Shown here in pieces: positions 1 through 7,578 of a stretch of DNA of 36,011 nt. The notes below the pieces were generated by a model. It saw only the letters and a program-made list of their open reading frames with translations. It had not been told where the DNA came from and made no database searches. Location of the stretch: positions 1 through 36,011 of the IMG/VR virus record IMGVR_UViG_3300042549_006415. The stretch is one strand, 5' to 3'. This DNA comes from a virus. How positions within the stretch are numbered: position 1 is the first letter of the stretch; every line of letters begins with the position of its first letter. The position numbers and the translations under genes were made by a program.

Positions 1-2
1 GT

Positions 3-377
3 GTTGAACCCCCAACAAATTTAATAAAAACAACTTTTGAATTAGTTCCCGGTGAATCTCTAACCACTGTTGGCTGGAGTCTTGGTTATAAGAAGGTAAG
101 TAAAAAAGGTGTCATGAACTATTATGGGAGTTTGATTGAAGACAATGGTCAGATTATGAGAATGCTTGCAAATAAAGGATCAATATATTTTGGTGATTCT
201 GGTGGTGCAGTATTTGAAGATAATGGGAAGTTAGCAGGCATAATTAATTTTATGAGTATTGATACAGAAACACAATCTGTTGTGGACAATGGTGCTGCAA
301 AAATTGATTATTATTATCCATGGATAGATAGTGTTATGAAACAAGAAGTCTGTGACTGGCCTTGGTTTTCGGAATAA
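3..377 (+). CDS. Trypsin-like serine protease, C-terminal part (5' end outside window)
   Basis: The frame is open from base 3 to the TAA at 375-377, so the gene begins before the window; the ATG at 114 is internal. The visible 124 residues hold a beta-rich segment with TTVGW, then GDSGGAVF, the classic motif around the nucleophilic serine of trypsin-fold (chymotrypsin clan) proteases, followed by GKLAGIINF, the usual strand after it. The His and Asp of the catalytic triad would lie upstream and cannot be seen. Trypsin-like peptidases occur in several large phages; the substrate is unknown. The stop codon TAA is part of the late promoter box AATAAATA of the next gene. Family call is firm; role (virion maturation or host protein cleavage) is open. 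Confidence 0.8.
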   Translation, partial: VEPPTNLIKTTFELVPGESLTTVGWSLGYKKVSKKGVMNYYGSLIEDNGQIMRMLANKGSIYFGDSGGAVFEDNGKLAGIINFMSIDTETQSVVDNGAAKIDYYYPWIDSVMKQEVCDWPWFSE

Positions 378-380
378 ATA
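373..380 (+). promoter_or_regulatory. T4-type late promoter box AATAAATA
   Basis: AATAAATA overlaps the stop codon of the protease gene. With the T4 late geometry (+1 about six bases after the last A) transcription would start near 386, after the ATG at 384 but 7 nt before the ATG at 393. This favours 393 as the start of the RuvC-like gene. Confidence 0.5.
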
Positions 381-392
381 TCTATGTATCAC

Positions 393-932
393 ATGTTAAT
401 AGGAATCGATTATTCTATAACTTGCCCTTGCTTGTGTTTATTTGATGAACGCAAGACTTTTAAGTTTGATAATTGTTTTTTCTATTATCTCACCAATATT
501 AAAAAATATGCTGATAAGATTGCACCAAATATCACCGGTGAATCATTTCAAGAATATGTACAAGATGTAGATCGATTTGACACAATATCAGAATGGGCAA
601 CGAATCTTTGTATTGGTGCTGCAGACGTTGGTATGGAAGGTTATGCATATGGTGCTAAAGGTAGAGTATTCAATCTAGCGGAGAACATGGGTCTTCTCAA
701 ATACAAGCTCTACAAGCACGCCATTCCTGTAACCATCGTAGAACCAGCCAAGGTCAAGAAATGTGCCACAGGTAAAGGTAATGCTGATAAACAGGTAATG
801 TATGATACCTTCAGTAAAGAAACAAACACTGATTTGAAATCAGTGTTTGGTCAGAAAACTTTAAGCAATCCTGTTACAGATGTTATTGACAGTTACTATG
901 TTTTAAAGGCTATGATAGAATCTAAAACTTAA
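393..932 (+). CDS. RuvC-like Holliday junction resolvase
   Basis: 179 residues with the RuvC/RNase H fold pattern. The N-terminal strand MLIGIDYS carries the first catalytic Asp (D6), GMEGYAYG carries Glu (E82), GKGNADK at 127-133 is the motif typical of phage RuvC-like resolvases, and VIDSYYVL near the C-terminus carries the last Asp (D166). Enzymes of this family cut four-way DNA junctions formed in phage recombination and help debranch DNA before packaging. A start at 384 would add only three residues; 393 is preferred because the late promoter box at 373-380 would start the transcript between the two ATGs. The 3' end overlaps the convergent FmdB-like gene by four bases at a shared TTAA. 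Confident on the family. Confidence 0.85.
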   Translation: MLIGIDYSITCPCLCLFDERKTFKFDNCFFYYLTNIKKYADKIAPNITGESFQEYVQDVDRFDTISEWATNLCIGAADVGMEGYAYGAKGRVFNLAENMGLLKYKLYKHAIPVTIVEPAKVKKCATGKGNADKQVMYDTFSKETNTDLKSVFGQKTLSNPVTDVIDSYYVLKAMIESKT

Positions 933-1234
933 CGAGCAATTCTTCCAGCATTCATATTTGCACTGGCATCAAGTTTGGCATGAAATCTTTTTGGAACTTG
1001 ACCATTATTTTTAATACGATCAATTACTTCTTTAAATTGACCTCCAACAACTTTCTTTGGAGTTAAGGTAGCATCAATTGCTAAAGTTGGTGTGCTTGCC
1101 TGCCAATCTCTCTGCACCTTCTTCTTCTTACACTTTGGACATGCTTTTTTGCATGGAATTTCTCTATCAGATAGAGATAACATTTCATCAAAGGTATGGT
1201 CACATCCATTACATATAAAAGCGTAGTTGGGCAT
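929..1234 (-). CDS. FmdB-like zinc-ribbon protein
   Basis: 101 residues. The N-terminus reads MPNYAFICNGCDHTFDE, followed by KACPKCKKKKVQRDW, giving a CxxC...CxxC zinc ribbon as in FmdB-family putative regulators, which also start with M-P-x-Y-x-F/Y-x-C. The C-terminal half (after about residue 50) is basic with no recognised motif. FmdB-like ribbons are widespread in T4-like phages; their target is not established, though a transcription or late-gene role is often assumed. The start ATG shares one base with the stop of the upstream HNH gene (TAATG), which implies translational coupling in a two-gene minus-strand operon. Confidence 0.75.
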   Translation of the reverse strand: MPNYAFICNGCDHTFDEMLSLSDREIPCKKACPKCKKKKVQRDWQASTPTLAIDATLTPKKVVGGQFKEVIDRIKNNGQVPKRFHAKLDASANMNAGRIAR

Positions 1235-1722
1235 TATTTTTTCTTTCTAAAGGTAATTAGCATGTTTTCAAACAAGAATCCGTAAGAAGGTTCCTTTGGT
1301 CTACTAATGAGTTCCATATTCGCTTCTTTTACAGATCGGTTGCCTTTAAACAGATTACATGCTCTACATGCGGCTACCATATTCACCCAAGATGATGCTC
1401 CACCTTTAGAGGTAGGAACAATATGGTCAATTGTAGCATCTTTGTTATTCATCTCTTTTCCACAATATTGGCAGCAATAGAGATCTCGTCTTAAAATATT
1501 CTGCCTAGATGCAGCAGCCTTTTTAAAGGGTAATTTTACGTAATACTTTAAAATTAAAATTTTGGGAATTTTAATAGTTTTAGATACAGAGACAACTTCG
1601 ATAAATTCATCTGAGACATCCCCCCAAACTTTATCTCTAGCTATTAATTTGTATGCTTTACTAATGGTAATGATATTAAGGGGTGTACTATCTTGGTTTA
1701 ACAAGAGAACCTGTTTATTCAT
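1234..1722 (-). CDS. HNH endonuclease (McrA-like)
   Basis: About 162 residues from the start chosen here. The N-terminal part (QVLLLNQDSTPLN) and the C-terminal half with CQYCG, ATIDHIVPTSKGG, a conserved Asn and CRACN make a typical zinc-binding HNH nuclease of the kind found in bacteria and phages: two CxxC pairs plus the D-H metal and catalytic motif. The frame is open up to an ATG at 1764, but a TATAAATA box at 1733-1740 lies inside that extension and the extension would overlap the divergent gene, so the ATG at 1722 (preceded by AAAAGGT) is the better start. Possible roles are DNA processing at packaging or a free-standing homing nuclease; the sequence does not decide. Confidence 0.8.
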   Translation of the reverse strand: MNKQVLLLNQDSTPLNIITISKAYKLIARDKVWGDVSDEFIEVVSVSKTIKIPKILILKYYVKLPFKKAAASRQNILRRDLYCCQYCGKEMNNKDATIDHIVPTSKGGASSWVNMVAACRACNLFKGNRSVKEANMELISRPKEPSYGFLFENMLITFRKKK

Positions 1723-1732
1723 ACCTTTTAAG

Positions 1733-1740
1733 TATTTATA
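1733..1740 (-). promoter_or_regulatory. Late promoter box TATAAATA for the HNH gene
   Basis: A perfect T4 late box on the minus strand. Predicted +1 near 1727 gives a 5-nt leader (AAGGT) before the ATG at 1722. It lies back to back with the plus-strand CTAAATA at 1746-1752. Confidence 0.5.
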
Positions 1741-1745
1741 GAAAT

Positions 1746-1752
1746 CTAAATA
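1746..1752 (+). promoter_or_regulatory. Late promoter box CTAAATA, divergent
   Basis: CTAAATA followed by 10 nt and the ATG at 1763. Predicted +1 near 1758 leaves a 5-nt leader. It is divergent from the minus-strand box at 1733-1740, with five bases between them. Confidence 0.45.
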
Positions 1753-1762
1753 TTTCATAACC

Positions 1763-3292
1763 ATGGATAATAAACAAGATCGTAATTTTTATTGGGAAGT
1801 TAAAGATTTTATGGGGAAACCACAGGAAATTCACAAACCTGTCAAAACCCCCAATGATATGGTGTCAAGTATAAAAAACATTCTTGAACAGAATAAATTA
1901 TATAAACCATCATCATTTAATCCTAATATTAACTCAGCATCAACCATTCGTCAAGCAATTAATGCTATAGAACGAAATAACCAAAAAGGTACACCTGAGA
2001 ATATTCAGCATACCAAAAATATTCCATCAAATCCGTTTGGAGTAATTAGAGAAGGTATTTTTGATGAAACTCTAGATGCTGTTTCAAAAAAAATTAAAGG
2101 GATTGCTGGTAATATTGGAATGAGTACTGATGCAACCGCTGGAGAAGTTGGTGCACAAGTAGATAGTCAACAACTTACTCCCGGTGTTCCTTTAACTCCG
2201 GATCAAAAGGCAATGCGTGATTTGGAAGGTCAGGTTAAAGCCAAAGAAGATATGACCGCAGCCAATTTAAATACAAATACTCAACAAGCAACCACAGCAG
2301 AAGAACCAGAAGAACCAGCACCAGAAGATCGTAGTGCCGATGATAGAGAAAATAATAGAGGCAAAGCCCCTATGGCACCAGTCTCACCTCCTCCCCCACC
2401 ACCTCCACCAGAACCAGAACAAACACAAGCTCCTCAAAGTTCACCACAACCCAGTGCTTATAAAGAATCTAGTAAATTAAAAGATACTATTAATAATTTA
2501 AGAGGTGCGAGAGGAATGATGAAAGGAGACGGTGATGGTGGTGGTGCAGCCGGTGCTGCAGCAAGAACTTCAGATCGCCGTGCAAGATCAGATGCAATTC
2601 GTACTGCAACTATTGCTGCAGGTAGTGAACGAGATGAACTTAAATCAAGGTGGAATGAAGCAAGAGCAAAAGATCCAGGTAGTTCAGAAACTATTGCATT
2701 ACAAAAAGAACTTCGTGCAGCAAATGATTCAATCAATCCTGCTGGTCCACAACAAGGTAATATAAGACAATCAGATATTGCTTTACGTTATGCTAAACCA
2801 GGTCAACGTGGTGGAAGTCAACAAAGTGAAGCTGAAACTACTAGAATTGCAAATGAATTTATTGCATCACAAAAAGCATTAAAGGCTCCAGCAGAAGATC
2901 GTAGTGCTGATGATAGAGAAAATAATAGAGGTAAAGCCCCTATGGTTTCCACTACTCCAGCTGATGACGTAAAAGATGGAGACTTCTCACGTAGAGATGG
3001 TTCACGTGGAAATATCAATACCCCTGCCCCAGCTGATGATGTAAAGACTGGTGACTTTTCACGTAGAGATGGTTCACGTGGAAATATGGGAACTGGGATG
3101 CCATCCAAAACACCTACCCCATCAACTACAACACCTCTGAGTACCACCACTAATAGTGGTTCTGGATTAGGTTCTGGATTTTTAAATAGCCCAACTGAAG
3201 AAACCGCACCAAATATTTTTCCAAATATGACCTTAAGTGGAAAAGAAGTCAATAAAAAAACCAAAGATTTAAGCACAAGTTTACAAGCATAA
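1763..3292 (+). CDS. Long disordered repeat-containing phage protein 1
   Basis: 509 residues, not recognised as a known family. The first ~120 residues look partly folded (NFYWEVKDFMGKP at the N-terminus) and contain VIREGIFDE near residue 96, an L/I-x-E site like those cut by T4-type prohead proteases. The rest is low complexity: a run of eight prolines near residue 210, Glu/Pro stretches, a 19-residue block (starting PEDRSADDRENN) used twice, and a 24-residue tandem repeat (DDVKxGDFSRRDGSRGN) near the C-terminus. No membrane segment or catalytic motif is visible. It heads a run of four similar genes. A virion-internal or scaffold-like role is inference. The start is set by the ATG right after the divergent promoter pair. 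Confidence 0.7.
   Translation: MDNKQDRNFYWEVKDFMGKPQEIHKPVKTPNDMVSSIKNILEQNKLYKPSSFNPNINSASTIRQAINAIERNNQKGTPENIQHTKNIPSNPFGVIREGIFDETLDAVSKKIKGIAGNIGMSTDATAGEVGAQVDSQQLTPGVPLTPDQKAMRDLEGQVKAKEDMTAANLNTNTQQATTAEEPEEPAPEDRSADDRENNRGKAPMAPVSPPPPPPPPEPEQTQAPQSSPQPSAYKESSKLKDTINNLRGARGMMKGDGDGGGAAGAAARTSDRRARSDAIRTATIAAGSERDELKSRWNEARAKDPGSSETIALQKELRAANDSINPAGPQQGNIRQSDIALRYAKPGQRGGSQQSEAETTRIANEFIASQKALKAPAEDRSADDRENNRGKAPMVSTTPADDVKDGDFSRRDGSRGNINTPAPADDVKTGDFSRRDGSRGNMGTGMPSKTPTPSTTTPLSTTTNSGSGLGSGFLNSPTEETAPNIFPNMTLSGKEVNKKTKDLSTSLQA
2320..2945 (+). repeat. Dispersed direct repeat in the disordered gene
   Basis: A ~54-bp block encoding PEDRSADDRENNRGKAPM (with minor change) occurs at about 2322-2373 and again at about 2893-2945, nearly identical in DNA with mainly third-position changes. 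Confidence 0.75.
2957..3090 (+). repeat. 72-bp tandem repeat, two copies
   Basis: Unit of 72 bp (24 codons, core DDVKxGDFSRRDGSRGN) starting at 2957 and at 3029. The second copy is incomplete and slightly diverged. Confidence 0.8.
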
Positions 3293-3299
3293 ATAAATA
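3289..3299 (+). promoter_or_regulatory. Overlapping late promoter boxes ATAAATAAATA
   Basis: Two overlapping TAAATA boxes embed the stop codon of the previous gene. Predicted +1 near 3301-3305 leaves 20-24 nt before the ATG at 3325, with a good Shine-Dalgarno AAAGGA at 3313-3318. Of the late genes with a box here, this is the one with the most conventional leader. Confidence 0.5.
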
Positions 3300-3324
3300 G
3301 TTACACCCAATAAAGGATATTACC

Positions 3325-4662
3325 ATGGATTACATGTCTAGATTATACCAAAATAAAGCAATTCAACTTCAAGAACAAATTGATTTTTTAGAAAGAACGT
3401 TGAAGCAATTAACAGAAGCCGCAGCATGGTCTCCTTCTAGTGGTGGTCCCGCTGTTCCTGAGTCTGGTGCAGGAAATAATGAACTCAAAGATAGAATGAG
3501 AAATATTAAACAAAGTGGTGATCGTCCACAATCTAAAGAATATCTAGAAATGGAAGCTGAATTGAACCGAAGAACTGGAGGTGGCTCACCAGCTCAATCT
3601 TCATCTGCAAGCACACCAGTTTCTGCTGGACCGAGTTTTACTGCCAGTCCTGTCTTACCCGGCAATGAAAAGAGAATGCCTGTACAACCAGTTTCTGCTG
3701 GACCGAGTTTTACTGCCAGTCCTGTCTTACCCGGCAATGAAAAGAGAATGCCTGTACAACAGTCTGCTCCAAAATCAACCACTACTCAACCTGGTGTAGA
3801 TATAACTAGACAATCCCCAGATCAAATTGCTGCAATGAATGATCCAGCTAGAGGTGGACAAAGTGGTAAATTTGGTGGAGACAAAAAGGCTGTTGCTCCA
3901 AGTCCAAGCCCATCTACTACCGCAGCACCAAAATCTGGTAAATCATCAATCAGTGTAAATGCCAGTGGATTCCAAGCTCCATGGGTTGGAAAACCACAAG
4001 CAACACCAGCACCACAAACAACACCAGCTCCACAATCAACTAGACAAACTCCCGATACATTGGATTTAGTTAATCAACGTCCAAAGCAAGATAGTGGATT
4101 ACAAGGAACATTAAATAAAGGATTTGGTTTAGATTGGCTAGGAACACCTAGTGCTAAACCAGAACCAACGCCACCAGCACCAGATTGGTTTACAGGAGCT
4201 CAAGATTTTAGAAATAGATTTAAAAATCCTGGTGCATCACAACCAACAGGTGAAGCACCATTGTCACAAACAGAACCAACTCGTGTAACTCCCCCCACAG
4301 GAGTATCTCCTGAAGAATTTGAAAGATCAGCAATGGGTCCTGGAGAAACTCCAAAAGCCAAAGCTACAAATCCTAAAGTACTTCCATATCAACCAATTTT
4401 ATTCGATCTTAGTAAAATTGGACAATTAAATAGTTGGGATTCGCGTCAAGCTTGGAATAATGCAGGACAAGCAGGTGCTAAAGAAGCACGAGATAGAGAT
4501 GCAGTAGCAAATACTCCTGTAAATCAACCTGGGACTGGTTATCAAGCTGAAAGAGATGCATTTAGAGCTCGTGCTGTTAAAACAACTGCAGTTAATAATG
4601 CAGTTAATAAGCTAATGCCTTCGTTTACTAAACCCAATAGCGTTTCTCGCAAACCAAGATAA
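3325..4662 (+). CDS. Long disordered protein 2 with coiled N-terminus
   Basis: 445 residues, family unknown. Residues 1-35 form an amphipathic, probably coiled-coil helix (MDYMSRLYQNKAIQLQEQ onward) ending in QLTEAAAW, an L-x-E/A junction like a T4 prohead protease site. The same MDY-type N-terminal module starts the next gene and the gene at 31600. The remainder is Pro/Ser/Thr/Gln-rich and almost certainly disordered, with an exact 24-residue tandem duplication near residues 98-145 and PAPQTTPAPQ-type runs. A short, more ordered segment (LPYQPILFDLSKIGQLNSWDSRQAW) lies near residue 350. AAAGGA upstream supports the start. A capsid-internal or ejected protein is a reasonable guess, not shown. 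Confidence 0.7.
   Translation: MDYMSRLYQNKAIQLQEQIDFLERTLKQLTEAAAWSPSSGGPAVPESGAGNNELKDRMRNIKQSGDRPQSKEYLEMEAELNRRTGGGSPAQSSSASTPVSAGPSFTASPVLPGNEKRMPVQPVSAGPSFTASPVLPGNEKRMPVQQSAPKSTTTQPGVDITRQSPDQIAAMNDPARGGQSGKFGGDKKAVAPSPSPSTTAAPKSGKSSISVNASGFQAPWVGKPQATPAPQTTPAPQSTRQTPDTLDLVNQRPKQDSGLQGTLNKGFGLDWLGTPSAKPEPTPPAPDWFTGAQDFRNRFKNPGASQPTGEAPLSQTEPTRVTPPTGVSPEEFERSAMGPGETPKAKATNPKVLPYQPILFDLSKIGQLNSWDSRQAWNNAGQAGAKEARDRDAVANTPVNQPGTGYQAERDAFRARAVKTTAVNNAVNKLMPSFTKPNSVSRKPR
3616..3759 (+). repeat. Exact 72-bp tandem duplication
   Basis: Bases 3616-3687 and 3688-3759 read as identical copies (24 codons, starting PVSAGPSFTASP). Identity at synonymous positions suggests a recent event. The unit length equals that of the repeat at 2957 in the neighbouring gene. 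Confidence 0.9.
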
Positions 4663-4668
4663 TACAAA

Positions 4669-5853
4669 ATGGATTATTTAATTGAGTATTATAAAAATCA
4701 AATAGATAAATTAGAAGAATATAAAGCACTTCTTGAATCATTATTATTTGAATTGAGTAACTTAAATGAAGATGGTCCACCACCCCGTACAGGGTTAGAC
4801 CTTAGACATGTAAGTGATCGTACACCCACTACAAATATTAATACAATTTTAGATAGAATAAGTAGGTATGGAAAAGGAAATCTTACTCCAAAGGAACTAG
4901 AAGTATTATCAAGAGCAAGTGCGGCAAGACAAACAAGAGTTGTAGGTGGTGAACCAACTGTATCAAGTACACCATCTAGTAAACCATCCAGTCCAACATC
5001 CCGTACACCAGCTAGCACACCAACAAATCCAAAACCACCATCAACATCTTCCAATGTAGGAAGAACCGTTGCTAGAAACATACCAACAGTTATAAAAGCC
5101 GGAACCGCTTTAGGGAAAATGGTACCACAACAACTCCCAACAGCTGGACAAGTTGTAAAGGGTGGAGCTAAACAAGTTGCAAAACTTGTTACAATTCCTG
5201 CTGAAGTTGTTACAAGTACAGTAAAATCATTGAATCCAGTTAAAAAGGTACCCGGTGGTGTTGGAGTTAATTGGGGTGGAGTTCAAAGAATAGGTGGCTT
5301 CGGAGCTGGTATCGGTGGTATGATTGGAGCCGATTTAGCAATGGATGCTGCTGGTATCAAAGATCAGTCTTGGGCTAATGCTGTGCGCATACCTGTATCA
5401 TATGCAGCCGGTGGTGCGGCAGATGTAGCTGGTACAGCTTTATTTGCTGGCACATTACCATCTGCAGCAGCAGTGGGTAGTGCTGCAGCTGGAGGAGCTG
5501 CTTTAGGCGCAGTAGGGTATGGAGCATATAAACTTGGTGAATATATTGGAGATAAGACAGGCTTACAGGATGCTATTGGTAATGCTTTAGGAGGTGCCTC
5601 TGAGCTCAATACCGCTAAAACCGGATTGCGTGGTGGTGATCCCAACATAAATATTAAAAATGCTGCTGAAGATGCCGAAGAAGAAGCTAAATTAAAACGA
5701 GCAAAAGATATTGAAGCAAAAGCTAATAAAATGTCTGGTAAACCTACTGTTGTTCCTGCAGGACAAATGGAATATAATGATGCAGAGCTTCCAGATGAAT
5801 TCTTTAGTTCCCCTGAAGAAGCAGCAGCATATCGAAATCAAAGAGCAAAATAA
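4669..5853 (+). CDS. Disordered protein 3 with Gly/Ala-rich hydrophobic core
   Basis: 394 residues, family unknown. It begins with the shared helical module (MDYLIEYYKNQIDKLEEYK) that ends at LSNLNEDG, another L-x-E junction. Residues ~75-130 are Ser/Thr/Pro-rich. Residues ~200-300 are a glycine- and alanine-rich hydrophobic stretch (GGFGAGIGGMIGADLAMDAAG, then SAAAGGAALGAVGYGAYKLG) resembling the glycine-zipper helices of membrane-active proteins. The tail is charged. This is the kind of composition seen in virion proteins that insert into or cross membranes during DNA entry, but that is inference. It starts 6 nt after the preceding stop with no clear Shine-Dalgarno, so it is probably coupled to the previous gene. 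Confidence 0.65.
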   Translation: MDYLIEYYKNQIDKLEEYKALLESLLFELSNLNEDGPPPRTGLDLRHVSDRTPTTNINTILDRISRYGKGNLTPKELEVLSRASAARQTRVVGGEPTVSSTPSSKPSSPTSRTPASTPTNPKPPSTSSNVGRTVARNIPTVIKAGTALGKMVPQQLPTAGQVVKGGAKQVAKLVTIPAEVVTSTVKSLNPVKKVPGGVGVNWGGVQRIGGFGAGIGGMIGADLAMDAAGIKDQSWANAVRIPVSYAAGGAADVAGTALFAGTLPSAAAVGSAAAGGAALGAVGYGAYKLGEYIGDKTGLQDAIGNALGGASELNTAKTGLRGGDPNINIKNAAEDAEEEAKLKRAKDIEAKANKMSGKPTVVPAGQMEYNDAELPDEFFSSPEEAAAYRNQRAK

Positions 5854-5856
5854 CAT

Positions 5857-6861
5857 ATGCGTAAATTAAATCCAATAATTTCTTTTATTCTTGAAGAAAG
5901 ATATAATAATACATTAAATGGATTTGAGAATTCTGATCAAGAAACATTTATGTGTGAATTTTTAAATGTTCCAGCTGGTTTACTAGCAAAAGAGCTTATA
6001 GGTAGGATGATTGCTAAAACAGCTGCAGAAGTTTCTGCAGAAGCTGCGGCAAAAGCTGCTGCGGAGCGTTTGGCGCGAGATGCAGCTATTGCAGCCAGAA
6101 AAACTGAATTAGAATTAGCTCGTCAAGCTGCTGCTGCACGTAACTCAACAGCACTTCCACGGTCAACTGGTCCTACAACTGCACCACCCGCCACACCAGC
6201 TCCAGCTACACCAGCTCCAGCTACACCAGCTCCAGCTACACCAGCTCCAGCTCCAACTACACCTCCAGTTACACCATCTCCCGCTCCACGAAATCCATTA
6301 GAACCAGAACCAGGTGAATATTTACGACCAACTTTACCTGAAACCTTGCCCGGTGCCAATCCTGTAGTACTTCCACCCAGAGGTACTCCTGGAGCCCCAT
6401 ATCCTAGAACTGTTCCAAGGCCATCTACACGTCCTGGTGTAAAACCAACAGAAACTAAGCCAGAAACTAAGCCAGAAACTAAGCCAGAAACTAAGCCAGA
6501 AACTAAGCCAGAAACTAAGCCAGAAACTAAGCCAGAAACTAAGCCAGAAACTAAGCCAGAAACTAAGCCAAAGACTGAGCCAAAGACTGAGCCAAAGACT
6601 GAGCCAAAGACTGAGCCAAAGACTGAACTAAAGACCCAAACCAAGACTAAAAGCCAAACCAAAAATACAAAGAAAACTGGTCGAGGAACCAAAACCATGG
6701 AACCATTTAAGCCACCATTTATTCCTCCAATTTTTGGATTTGGTAGTAGTCCAGAGCGTGGATCAGAAGAATACGGATTTAAAGGACAAGCCCAGAACAT
6801 TGATTTGGGCTTAGGAGCAGAAGCAATGGGTCAATTTGCTACTCGATATAAAGCAAGATAA
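5857..6861 (+). CDS. Disordered protein 4 with ETKP/KTEP and PATPA repeats
   Basis: 334 residues, family unknown. The N-terminus [18 protein letters not shown] has an L-E-E junction like a prohead-protease site. Residues ~50-90 form an Ala-rich charged helix. Then come PATPA pentads (~residues 109-130), a Pro-rich linker, ten ETKP tetrads followed by four KTEP tetrads and degenerate copies (~199-270), and a short ordered C-terminus ([15 protein letters not shown]). The ETKP/KTEP region would be an extended, charge-alternating spacer, similar in look to TonB-like or bacterial surface spacers, though no such domain is present. It is coupled to the previous gene (3-nt gap). The stop codon overlaps an ATAAATA box. 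Confidence 0.7.
   Translation: MRKLNPIISFILEERYNNTLNGFENSDQETFMCEFLNVPAGLLAKELIGRMIAKTAAEVSAEAAAKAAAERLARDAAIAARKTELELARQAAAARNSTALPRSTGPTTAPPATPAPATPAPATPAPATPAPAPTTPPVTPSPAPRNPLEPEPGEYLRPTLPETLPGANPVVLPPRGTPGAPYPRTVPRPSTRPGVKPTETKPETKPETKPETKPETKPETKPETKPETKPETKPETKPKTEPKTEPKTEPKTEPKTELKTQTKTKSQTKNTKKTGRGTKTMEPFKPPFIPPIFGFGSSPERGSEEYGFKGQAQNIDLGLGAEAMGQFATRYKAR
6188..6255 (+). repeat. 15-bp repeats encoding PATPA
   Basis: About four near-identical 15-bp units (core ACACCAGCTCCAGCT) in tandem inside the disordered gene. Confidence 0.85.
6451..6630 (+). repeat. 12-bp minisatellite: 10 x ETKP then 4-5 x KTEP
   Basis: Ten perfect copies of GAAACTAAGCCA (6451-6570) are followed by four perfect copies of AAGACTGAGCCA (6571-6618) and one degenerate copy. 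Perfect DNA identity indicates ongoing or recent slippage. The frame is kept because the unit is 12 bp. Confidence 0.95.
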
Positions 6862-6865
6862 ATAA

Positions 6866-6893
6866 TTGTATATATGTTAATTTGTTGTATACT
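6866..6893 (+). promoter_or_regulatory. Possible sigma70-type promoter for the exonuclease gene
   Basis: TTGTAT (6866-6871), a 16-nt spacer and TATACT (6888-6893) lie just before the exonuclease ATG at 6910. The same 16-nt spacing is seen at four minus-strand promoters in this window. The -35 is weak. A late-type ATAAATA box at 6859-6865 precedes it but is 44 nt from the ATG. Confidence 0.35.
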
Positions 6894-6909
6894 CATCTGG
6901 TGAAATTCT

Positions 6910-7578
6910 ATGGCTATTATATCTACTAAACAATTTGTTCATAAGCCGTTATTACTTGAAGGTTCTTTAAATGAAGTATCTAGTACTGGACCTAGAATGT
7001 ATAATACACCAGAAGGAATTTTTCCTTCTGTAACTACAGTCGTAGGGTTTCGTAAACAAGAGTTTTTTGCTGAATGGAGACGAAAGAATCCAGAAGAAAG
7101 TAAACGAGTTCTTGCTCGAGGAACTAAATTTCATAGCCTTATTGAAAAATATTTAAACAATGAAGATCTAGACTATGACAATCTTCATTCTGGAATCAAA
7201 TCTTTATTTTCAATTCTACGACCAGAAATCGATAAGATTGATAATATTGTAGCATTAGAAACTCCACTATGGTCCAAGATACTTGGGCTAGCAGGAAGAA
7301 CTGATTGCATTGCTGAATATGATGGTAAACTTTCCATTATTGATTTTAAAGCAAGTACAAAAGAAAAACGAACAAAGGATGTTGATAACTACTTTGCTCA
7401 GGCTACAGCATATTCATTGATGTTCCAAGAACGAACCGGTATTATTATTGATAATTTTGCAATAATGATTGCATGTGAAGATGGTCTTCATCAAGTATTT
7501 CAAGATAAACCCATTAACCATGTTAAACATTTAAAATTCTTGATTACAGATTATAGGAAACATCATGGCACAGTATGA
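6910..7578 (+). CDS. PD-(D/E)XK exonuclease, RecB/MGME1-like
   Basis: 222 residues. The order of motifs matches phage exonucleases related to MGME1 and the RecB nuclease domain: an N-terminal TPEGIFPSVTTVVGF, then RGTKFHSLIEKYL (H75, E79), then GRTDCIAEYDGKLSIIDFKAS giving D132 and the D145-F-K147 catalytic set, then a helix with QATAYSLMF corresponding to the QxxxY motif. Such enzymes degrade or trim single- or double-stranded DNA in replication and recombination. It differs from its virion-type neighbours in likely being an early or middle gene, in line with the sigma70-like sequence upstream. It overlaps the next gene by 14 nt. Length is near the family norm. Confident on family. Confidence 0.85.
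   Translation: MAIISTKQFVHKPLLLEGSLNEVSSTGPRMYNTPEGIFPSVTTVVGFRKQEFFAEWRRKNPEESKRVLARGTKFHSLIEKYLNNEDLDYDNLHSGIKSLFSILRPEIDKIDNIVALETPLWSKILGLAGRTDCIAEYDGKLSIIDFKASTKEKRTKDVDNYFAQATAYSLMFQERTGIIIDNFAIMIACEDGLHQVFQDKPINHVKHLKFLITDYRKHHGTV

Noticed and set aside
1723-1764. N-terminal extension of the HNH protein to ATG 1764
   Set aside because: It contains the late promoter box TATAAATA and overlaps the divergent gene start; the conserved sequence begins near the ATG at 1722.
2458-3276. Minus-strand frames opposite the first disordered gene
   Set aside because: Shadows of the plus-strand repeats with no ribosome site or promoter.
6451-6630. CRISPR-like array
   Set aside because: Units are contiguous 12-bp coding repeats with no unique spacers and no cas genes nearby.
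6123-6800. Minus-strand frame encoding a long GLVSGLVS / GAGVAGAG repeat protein
   Set aside because: It is the antisense shadow of the ETKP and PATPA repeats; the plus-strand frame has upstream coupling and normal ends.
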